Below are positions 54,201 to 64,000 of a stretch of 64,000 bases of DNA, piece after piece (the stretch's first letter is position 1; every line of letters starts with the position of its first letter). The DNA lies in assembly GCA_034687125.1 (NCBI GenBank), contig JAQGBZ010000010.1, forward strand, positions 1 to 64,000, written 5' to 3'. The position numbers were made by a program, and so were the translations under genes. Under the pieces are notes generated by a model, which did not search any database, was not told where the DNA came from, and worked only from the letters and a program-made list of their open reading frames with translations. Origin of the DNA: Neelides folsomi (Eukaryota > Arthropoda > Collembola > Neelipleona > Neelidae).

Positions 54201-57163
54201 AAACAAAAAGAATAAACCGCTAACATCACTTACATAGGAAATATTTGATTTTTAATTTTTTTGATTATTTTTTAAAATGATAGGCAAAATACGTTAAACA
54301 TTTGAAATGGATTAATTTTATTAAAACTTTAACCCAGTCTCTTCTACTTCTAATAATCGTTTAATATCCATTATGCCCTCATTTTTTTTAAAAAAATCAC
54401 TCTTTATGTCAAACAATGCATTCACTCCTTTCAATTAAAAATGGTGAAATAAAACCAATTTGAAAAATTGAAAAAAGACTGAGGTTGGGGTAATAAAAAG
54501 CATGAAATAATCTCAACAAATTATTAATTAATTGCCGAGGTCGTCGCAAATTCTTCATGTTATTCTTAAATCTGGTTCAGAATATAGCATGATTATTACA
54601 ATGACGGTATTTTACAACTATAGCTTTTTATGGTTAGATTCAATCATGGATAATTTAAAAATTCTTACTTTATTAGCCCAAATTTACTTTTTCGGTATTT
54701 AAAAATAATTCCATACATAATGTTTGCCATTAGTTTAAAGACCACTTTATAATTTGAAAATAAAAGCTAATATAAAGATATGTGTTTGTCAAATTGAAAT
54801 ATAATAATATAATTAGACTTTAAAGAGGATACCTAGTATATTGCTTAAATAATGATTCCCGAAATTGACCCGATGGATGCTCGATCGGATAATATTGAAA
54901 ACCATACCCGTTCCCAATGATATCTTGACGTATCGGTAAATTTAAAACTCGACACAACCCGACCCTACCTTTAACCGATCTTTATCCTAAAATCAGATAC
55001 CCGATAGGAGAATATTACTGATACCTTATAATGTGTTTGTTATTTGTAATTGATTATAAAAAATTATATTTCTAATTTGTGACGACCTCGGCAAATTAAT
55101 TAATAATTTGTTGAGATTATTTCATGCTTTTTATTACCCCAACCTCAGTCTTTTTTCAATTTTTCAAATTGGTTATATTAATATTAGTGGTTGGGAGAAA
55201 TTAGAAGAATCTGCATTGCGGGAAGCAGTAGAACCACCTGTGATAAACTTTAAGCCTACAAGACTACTATTTCACAGACTTTCCGACAATACTTCAAGTC
55301 CATCTGTGCCTTCAAATGGTAAAATCAGCAAAATCCTAAAATGATTGAACATTCCCAAAATATTCCCAATTCAAAAATTGTAATTTTAATTAATTTTTTA
55401 TATTAATTTCAGAAATGTTTTACTTTGACATTCCATTTGAGAACCCTTTGAAGATAGATATTGAATTAAAAAGATTAGGACTCGTGTTCAATATTCCAGA
55501 TACGTTAGTACGAAGTTCACTTGTTGAAGAATTGTCTCTCCTAGCCGGAGAAGTTAAAGTCGTTAGATTTGGCGTTCTTGCAACTCAACCTGGTCTTCTC
55601 ATTCTCAAAGGTGTTTCCTTTGAATTTGAGAGAATTCCATTCACTCAATCAATCATTCTTCCTGGATTAAGGCTCAATTCTACAAAAGCGGAAAAATGTG
55701 GAAAAATTTATTCTAAAGATTTTCGGAATATAATCAATGTTATTCAACCGCTTCCACTTTTGCAGGTGAATGGATAATAACAAAATCTTACATTTATTAT
55801 TTTCGAATAACGATACTAAATATTCAAATTATATGTACAAAAGCATAATTACTTAATTATGATAACTTGATGTTTTAGGCGGAAGTTGAAGAACTACCCA
55901 ATTCTGGATTAATCGCAGGGCAAGAAATTAAATTTACAATTTGTTTGCGGAACGTCACTCTTGAAGGAGTTGAAAGTGAAAAGAATGTGGAAAAAATTAT
56001 TCTCTCGTCTGAAGTCATGCCAAGTAGTCTGGACGTAGAAAATGATTCTGTTCAACATAAAGGATGTCACAGTATTGTGACTTTCCCTTCTAATTGCGGA
56101 AAAGAATTTCGACTCCCTTGCCTTTACCGAGTTCCAGAGGAAGGGGATTGTGCTCAATTGAGAATTCTTGTTCTCTTTCTTGTTACTGGTCTATGTCAAA
56201 GGATTCTTCGACTTTCAATTCGTCTCCCACTCATTTCAGCAGTTAAATTTTCTACGATAACTTGCAAAAAAATTAATTCATTCTCTTCGCTTCGAATACT
56301 TCGGGTGGAGAATTTATCAGAGGTATTACATATTTTATAAAAAAAACTTTTAAACTTTCATTCTCATATTACCAATTCTAATTAATTGAAACACTGGATT
56401 CAAATGTTAATATTTTTTGCTTTATTTAGGAATCAGTGTTAACTGTGACAGGCTTAAGTTTCATTCCTGAAAAATATTCGATAGAAGAAGTAAGCGGGAG
56501 TTCAAACGAAACGATAGAACATCGAATTCTACCTTTAGAAGCCCGAACTCTGATTCTTCGCCTTCGCGAAGTGGCTGGAAGTGGAGGAGAAGATCTTTCA
56601 CTTTGTGTGAGATGGGTGCTTTCAAGACCAAATGGAAATGTTGAAGGATGTCACAGACTACCAATTCAAATTGACCCGTTTCTACAGAAAAATTATTCTT
56701 TTACTCTTCGGCATTCTGGGGCTGGGAACAATAATTTTTCGACGTCGCCTGCTTTTATTCTCCCTGTTGAGCTTTTAATCACAGCAAGGAGAATGAGTCG
56801 AGCTCTGGTCGAAATCACAAGACCAGAAGAGTAAGCAATATATTGAATAAGATAAAAACTTAATGGGATATGCGATGACTTAACTAATCATTTATATTTA
56901 CTTTTAGGGTCAAATTAGAAGGAGACATAAATGAGAACAGTTCGCCCTATTCCAATTCCAATGGCGTTTTCTTTGTTGGTCAGAAGAGTTGGAGAGTGGA
57001 TTTAGTTCCACTGGAAGTCGAACGTCTCGTTTATAGCGTAGCTTTGACGCGACCTGGATTGCATAACATTGGACCACGAGTTAGGGTTCTCGATCCAGCA
57101 ACAAGAGTTGAAGAGGAAACTATCGACCTTCACAGCCCCTTCCTCCTTTCTAAAATAAACTAG
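51248..57163 (+). CDS. TRAPPC8: TRAPP III subunit 8 (Trs85 homologue)
   Basis: Subunit of the TRAPPIII complex, which activates Rab1 in secretion and autophagy. Exons 51248-51413, 51480-52467, 52605-53071, 53178-53428, 53533-53672, 55188-55318, 55413-55765, 55879-56322, 56430-56830, 56908-57163; 1198 residues (human about 1435), phases consistent. Diagnostic text: RRGMSKSFFSATKRLFGGSGK (human RKGLSRSLFSATKKWFSGSK), RKLADIYFLFGHYNGAYQVYHSLKKDF, AAGALEMAALSHF, AAALFIRLTAEDCDLRSALFLEQASYCF, AGHRYSKAGLRKHSLNCYLQAG and AEDHVSFTVARH. The C-terminal half is beta-rich as in the family. The GGGGGTGAAATT-type start context at 51248 is weak, but no better ATG is seen. Intron 5 (53673-55187, 1.5 kb) is long and carries an inverted repeat. 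Confidence 0.92.
54453..54552. repeat. Left arm of 100-bp inverted repeat in TRAPPC8 intron 5
   Basis: Starts aaccaatttgaaaaattgaa and runs through gaggttggggtaataaaaag to gccgaggtcgtcgcaaatt. It is the reverse complement, with about two differences, of 55074-55174. Confidence 0.9.
55074..55174. repeat. Right arm of 100-bp inverted repeat in TRAPPC8 intron 5
   Basis: Near-perfect reverse complement of 54453-54552, ending 13 bases before exon 6. It contains the pyrimidine-rich tract (cagtcttttttcaatttttc) expected to serve the exon 6 acceptor. Confidence 0.9.
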
Positions 57164-57775
57164 CTAAACGGCTTTTATTTAATTCAAAAATTAATATCTC
57201 AATTTAAAATAGTTTAAATATATTTTTATTATAAATACTCTTATTAACTATCATGTTCATGAATCATAATCATATCATTACATCGTTATATTTTATTTAA
57301 ACTTTTATATAAAACTCATAACTCCAAAGTCTCATTATCTTGCACTTGAACTGACATGTGCATGAAAATGGAGTCTTTAAATTATAAATTGTCATATTAT
57401 CAATATCATGTTTATTATAAAATTAAAAATTACAATTTATTATAAATTACATCAATTAACTTTTTTATAAATTATAGCCCAAGAGGCTTACGAATTAAAT
57501 TATGAAAGTTCCTTAAGTTGGGAACTCAGGGTGACATATGGAGAATTAATGCTTGTGTATGGTTTCTTATAGGGAGAATAGGGAAAGGATGTGTTGAATT
57601 GAACTTGGCGGTCTGTCACGTGGATAGCGTGGAAAGCTGGTGGCAGGCGAACGAGAGAGGAAGGAGAGTGAAATAAGGCCAAGTGTCCATCTTAGCTGAA
57701 CCGCCGAAGAACACGCGCCCGCCGCCAAGCTTATTCCCGCTTTTGTACCGTTTTTGGAGTGGAGGAACGAGGAGG
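57164..57775. promoter_or_regulatory. CK2-alpha upstream region and leader
   Basis: About 610 bases. AT-rich TRAPPC8 3' flank up to about 57480, then a GC-richer section (57550-57775) that is probably the promoter and 5' UTR of casein kinase 2 alpha. No TATA box recognised. Confidence 0.5.
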
Positions 57776-59986
<2,211 letters not shown>

Positions 59987-60011
59987 GTCATATTAAAATA
60001 CTTATATTGAG

Positions 60012-60105
60012 GTAAGATTACTTCAACAATTATTTTTGTTTCGTATTTTTGTAATAAAATCCTTTATTTTATTTCATTGTTCATAATTTTTGGCTTCTAA
60101 TCCAG
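60012..60105 (+). other. Probable 3' UTR intron of CK2-alpha
   Basis: tgag/gtaagatt donor and cttctaatccag acceptor, 25 bases after the stop codon. Confidence 0.5.
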
Positions 60106-60225
60106 GATGAGAAGTAAATTGAAGCAATCTGCGGCTCTCAGCTCACACATGTGTATTCCAAAATTTATGCAAATGTTCTTGTTTTTTGTCAACTAAATCC
60201 TCTTATTTGAATAAGGTCCTCAATT

Positions 60226-60240
60226 CCCCCCCCCCCCCCC
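60226..60240. repeat. 15-base poly-C run
   Basis: Uninterrupted run of 15 C in otherwise AT-rich DNA, in or just beyond the CK2-alpha 3' UTR. Confidence 0.95.
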
Positions 60241-61766
60241 AATGAGTGAGATGTCTCACTCTCTACTGTTGTGGTCATACAAAAGAAGTGAAACTTCCTT
60301 TATTATCTTACAAAAACTATAAGTAAATAAATCATTTTATAAATCTCTTTTTCTCTTCCTCTCCTCGCGCCTCTTCATCCCTCCACTTTATATTAAAAAA
60401 AACGAGTACCTTCACACACAAATATTATCTCTACGTAATCTACTTAACCAATATTAACAATAAGACCCATCTTAAAACATATTTTATAAGCTAAATATTA
60501 AACATCATAGGAGCAATTTAAAGTATCTCAAAATGTTAAATATATATCACAATTTAAAATAATGATGATAATTTAAGTATTGAAAGAATATTAAACGGAT
60601 ACTAGTTTTCTAGTTGTGAATTTAATTTATGCTTGTAATTTCAATTATGATACTCTTTACCTACGTTAACGAACTTTATTATTGTTTAGTTATTACTACA
60701 ATATCAATGAAATTTAATACCTCAACGATCAACAGTTCTTTATTATTCCGTTGACACTAAAAAGTACCTCTATAAGTTCACGAAAGTTTAATTTTATTAC
60801 TCGATTCATTAATCCAATGAACGTTAAATAAACATTTATGAACTTTAAAGTTTTACTCCAAAATTTATTAAAATAACTTAAATTGGCTTTAATACATGTC
60901 GAATTAAAATAATTGAAGATTTTACAAGACTTTTATACTTGTGACGACAATTTTTTTATATCTATAATTTTATACATCATGTAAAAATTGTTCAATTACC
61001 AATTATTAATGAAATTCCCCAAAAAGCATATTGTCCCAATTTAAGAAAATTTTCCCATCCTTCTTTCGTGCATTTGGATCATCAACCATTGGTCCCCTTA
61101 GAGGACTCCTCTATTAAGATGATGGCATCTAATTATGCAAGTAGAATAATTGAACCTCATTATTGAAAAAAACAGCGACAGTCGCTGTTGGCCAGGAAGA
61201 ATAAAAAAAATCGGAATAAAGTAGTGTGGGAGAGGAGATCGTGCGGAAAATTTATGTTAGAGAGGAGCGACAGGTGGAGGGCAGCAGCGAGGTCATCGAG
61301 GTCAGCATTTCACCTGGACTTGCAGAAATGGTTCTGCACGCGAGGGACACGAGCTGAAAGAGGAAACATCTGCCTTCCTGGTCAACCGGTTCTCCGAATC
61401 GGCAGCCGTGTCGGATTCAATGTAAATGTGAGATAATGGCGGGTCTGCCTTCCGGCCCTTCAATCTCTGATTCCCACCTGGCCTATATATTCGCCGAGTC
61501 CTTCATGATGATCTCGTGAGGGTATATCGAGGAGGAATATCCACCACCTGGCTTATTCTCCCCTACATCCAGATGGTATTTACATTCATGGCCCACCAAG
61601 TCCTCCGTCGTCGTTGCCTTCAACTCCTTTCCCTCTCTCTTGGGCATCTGAGGGAGTTCTGGGAGGGACGGAGGGAGTTGGGAGGTGGTTGGACCAACTC
61701 AATGTTCCAGCCAGTGGCTCTCTGCCTCCCGTCCGACTCGCACACCATACCTACCGCTCCGCTGCC
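60241..61766. other. Intergenic, becoming GC richer to the right
   Basis: AT-rich to about 61160, with no gene seen. From 61160 to 61766 the base composition rises and several frames stay open for 60-85 codons, but none has splice sites, domain or codon pattern that I can support; I treat this as promoter and leader of a gene lying to the right. Confidence 0.45.
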
Positions 61767-61847
61767 ATGAGAAGAGAACCGAAACCCGTGTTCGGGTCGC
61801 AGATAGTGAGCAAGGCCTCATCGACACCCTACACGGATGCTACCCAG
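61767..61847 (+). CDS. Possible first coding exon of a gene running off the right edge
   Basis: ATG at 61767 in a good context (gctgccATGa) opens 27 codons (MRREPKPVFGSQIVSK..., ending TDATQ) up to a consensus donor (cccag/gtatgttt). The frame has no earlier ATG back to an in-frame TGA near 61510. The rest of the gene is not seen within the window, so a long first intron is implied. I recognise no family from so short a piece. It could be a chance open frame. Confidence 0.35.
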
Positions 61848-64000
61848 GTATGTTTTCGCAAACGGGTTTGAACCACCACGTGGTGTCAGTTCTACCACTT
61901 TTTCCACTTCCATGCCAAACCACCGAGCGGGGTGAAAATAGTGAAAATGGATCCTATAAATATATAAGGGTCCTCACACCATTTTCCCCAACGACCAACT
62001 TTAATGTCCCATTGTATTAAGCATTTAAGTAACAGCCTTTCTTTTTTTCATATAGCGGTATTGGAAAACCGAGTGGGCATGTTTTATTACAAAAAGGCGC
62101 ATGGTTTCATTCACGTTCTCCACATATTCAATCCACTGTATTTTCATATACCATGCCTGGTTAATATTGAAATGGTCAACGTTTTAAATTTTAATCCGAA
62201 TACCACGAACTCTAATCCATTTTACTTATAATGGATTACTTTTGGAATATTGAACTGCATTAGGACTTGTTGAAGTCAAGTTAAAAATCACTCCTACTAA
62301 TAATTGCAAATAATTTTTACAAGCATTTTATGCATATACACCATGAGCCTATTTGATGGTTTAATTCTTTCCGCGGCTGTCGATGTATCTGAATAAAATA
62401 AGTTGAGTTGAGTTCATGAGTTCATCCATTTTCGCTTATTGTTAGCTTGTTGTTCATAATACATATAATATGACATGGCGTGTATCTCTTTTTAATTTCC
62501 TTACCCATCTATCTTCCCAACATTGTATACACATTTATCTCCCCCATTATTACTTTTAGGCACATTTTATCTCCACTCTTCGGCATTAAAGGGGCATACC
62601 ATAAGTACAAAAGACTTATTCTTTCATAATATTCAAAAGTTCTTAGCTTCCCTACACTCATTGATAAATGACATGGATAATATGTATCTATTGGATGGGG
62701 TGCACACAATGCAAAGATCTGGCTGCTTAGTCTTCCCCCCAGTTCCACTGCAAAAGTGATATATTAATTCATCATATAACTTGCAATATTATGGAGATAA
62801 GATGCTCTTCTGCTGTTTACATTGGGGGCAGTGCGCAAATATAGCATACTGATTACTCTCTCACATATTGAGAGTTTAAAGAGGGGCTGTGGAGTTCGTG
62901 AAACTTTGGTTATCCTCTCCTGCTCCCACGAGTGTCCTCTGCTCCCCCACTCGCATTACGTGTTAGATAATAAAAGGATCGAAAGCGAAATGGAGTGAAG
63001 ATGGTGAAGAAGAGGAGTGGTGGCGGAAGTGGGGATAAAGGTGAGCAGGTTCACTACCTCCCTCGTTGCGGCACCGAAGGAGAGTCGAAGGCCAAAGGGA
63101 GTCGGCGACGGCGGGAAGGAAGGCCGCCACTCTCCACTTCCTCCTACACTTCCTACCACCCGAATGTCTAGGCCAATGCCAACAAACTCGTAACCTCGAT
63201 TTACTCCAAATTGATCACCAGTTCCTCGTTCGCACCTCAGACGACTCATTAGATACACAAACCCAATTGAGCCAAAGGACCTAGAGGACGATCAATGCAC
63301 TAAATGGGATTTATTAGTGACCATTTTGGGGATACTTCCTTAAATTCTCATTTATCATACTTATTATTCAAAAGCCTTGTGTTCTCACCAACACTTTAAC
63401 TCTTCATATTATCCACACACTACCTTTACATCCTCAAAAAATATTTGTTCTCCCTCTATGTTATTAGATGAATACATACATGTGGGCATTTCCTCTCTCC
63501 TCTACACTTCTATAGAGGACATATGATATGAGTCACTATTGCATAGAGGTAGGTTTTCTGGGTGCTATGCATGGAGTTTAGGAAGGATGGAGATCGTGTG
63601 GCTCCTTGTGATTAGTCTCCATAAAATAATGATATGGAATATGGTTAAGAGTAAAATGTAACTCCTTTCCACTCCACGTCTCTCCATGTCGTGGGAAGTG
63701 GATTAGTTGAGGTGAGAGGGAATGGGTGGGAAACTGGTGGTGGTGTGGGTCCATGTAATGATCCATGGATCCGTGGAATCTACCTCTGGTGCCCGGCGAC
63801 CTTGGGCTTCTCCCGCCAAAAAGAGACTCATACACTCTCCACATGTTGAGGACGGCGACCGAGACGAGATTCCTTCTCACGCCTCCCTCTGATCCCCAAA
63901 GAGATGTTCAAACCTCCCTCTTCAGGCTCCTTATGAGATGAGACTCCAATGAAAACAGAATCTCCACATTTCCATACGATGCATAAACCTCTCAGAGCTT
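61848..64000. other. Right-edge region, no firm gene
   Basis: 2.15 kb of mixed composition: AT-rich 62000-62500, then GC-richer patches (62880-63300, 63650-63930) that look transcribed or regulatory. The open frames on both strands here show no recognisable domain. If the exon at 61767 is real, this is its first intron. Confidence 0.4.

Noticed and set aside
54840-55020. Repeated acccga-type motifs suggesting a satellite or telomere-like array
   Set aside because: Motif spacing is irregular and copies are few; it looks like ordinary degenerate intron sequence or part of the unidentified segment between the inverted repeats.
61188-61436. 82-codon frame rich in Arg/Ser, and an overlapping frame ending SESAAVSDS
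   Set aside because: Neither has a recognisable domain or a convincing splice site; both follow from locally raised GC content.
63578-63880. 100-codon minus-strand frame near the right edge
   Set aside because: No domain, no splice context and no relative in the window; chance frame in GC-richer DNA.

Overview
This is nuclear DNA from a eukaryote, almost certainly an arthropod and most likely a copepod of the sea-louse type (Lepeophtheirus/Caligus-like). The evidence is AT-rich DNA, genes split by short AT-rich GT-AG introns (mostly 50-250 bases), metazoan-only gene families, and a secreted chitin-binding protein. The species is inferred from general character, not proven. I worked out exon borders by hand from reading frame, splice sites and remembered homologues. 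Internal exons join in frame in every gene listed, but first exons and UTRs are less certain.

Layout. 1-2979 (+): 3' part of a long Gly-rich repeat protein with a Cys-rich tail, cut by the left edge. 3770-5000: decayed MULE-type transposon. 5103-9456 (-): importin-9. 10075-11496 (+): FAM8A1, an ER RDD-domain protein. 13267-18006 (+): alkylglycerol monooxygenase (AGMO), whose largest intron holds two tandem paralogous small membrane-protein genes on the other strand, the second apparently damaged. 18840-20684 (-): Spindly, with its LFxEVxD-type motif and a farnesylation CaaX end. 22634-23609 (-): TPPP/p25. 24704-25339 (-): unrecognised basic protein. 26354-30996 (+): HD-PTP/PTPN23 homologue with BRO1 and V domains but a Gln-rich tail instead of a phosphatase domain. 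33262-34722 (+): purine nucleoside phosphorylase with a His-rich N-terminal extension. 35496-39511 (-): condensin subunit 2 (NCAPH/Barren). 40504-45778 (+): RECQL4. 47296-48770 (+): BRIX1. 49120-50084 (-): secreted single-CBM14 protein. 51248-57163 (+): TRAPPC8. 57776-59986 (+): casein kinase 2 alpha. 59987-64000: no firm gene, GC richer at the right, with one possible first coding exon at 61767.

The genes are mostly housekeeping: nuclear import, ER quality control, ether-lipid breakdown, kinetochore/dynein, tubulin, ESCRT sorting, purine salvage, chromosome condensation, replication initiation, 60S ribosome assembly, tethering of secretory/autophagy vesicles, and protein kinase signalling. 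They do not form one pathway. Several are head-to-head with short shared upstream regions: importin-9/FAM8A1, the unknown gene/HD-PTP, and NCAPH/RECQL4. The last pair are both chromosome-cycle genes.

The most unusual items are the nested duplicated membrane-protein pair inside AGMO, the phosphatase-less HD-PTP, the Gly-rich repeat protein with a 95-codon higher-order repeat, a near-perfect 470-bp fold-back element in an importin-9 intron, and a 100-bp inverted repeat flanking the 3' end of a TRAPPC8 intron. I found no convincing wholly new multi-gene system.
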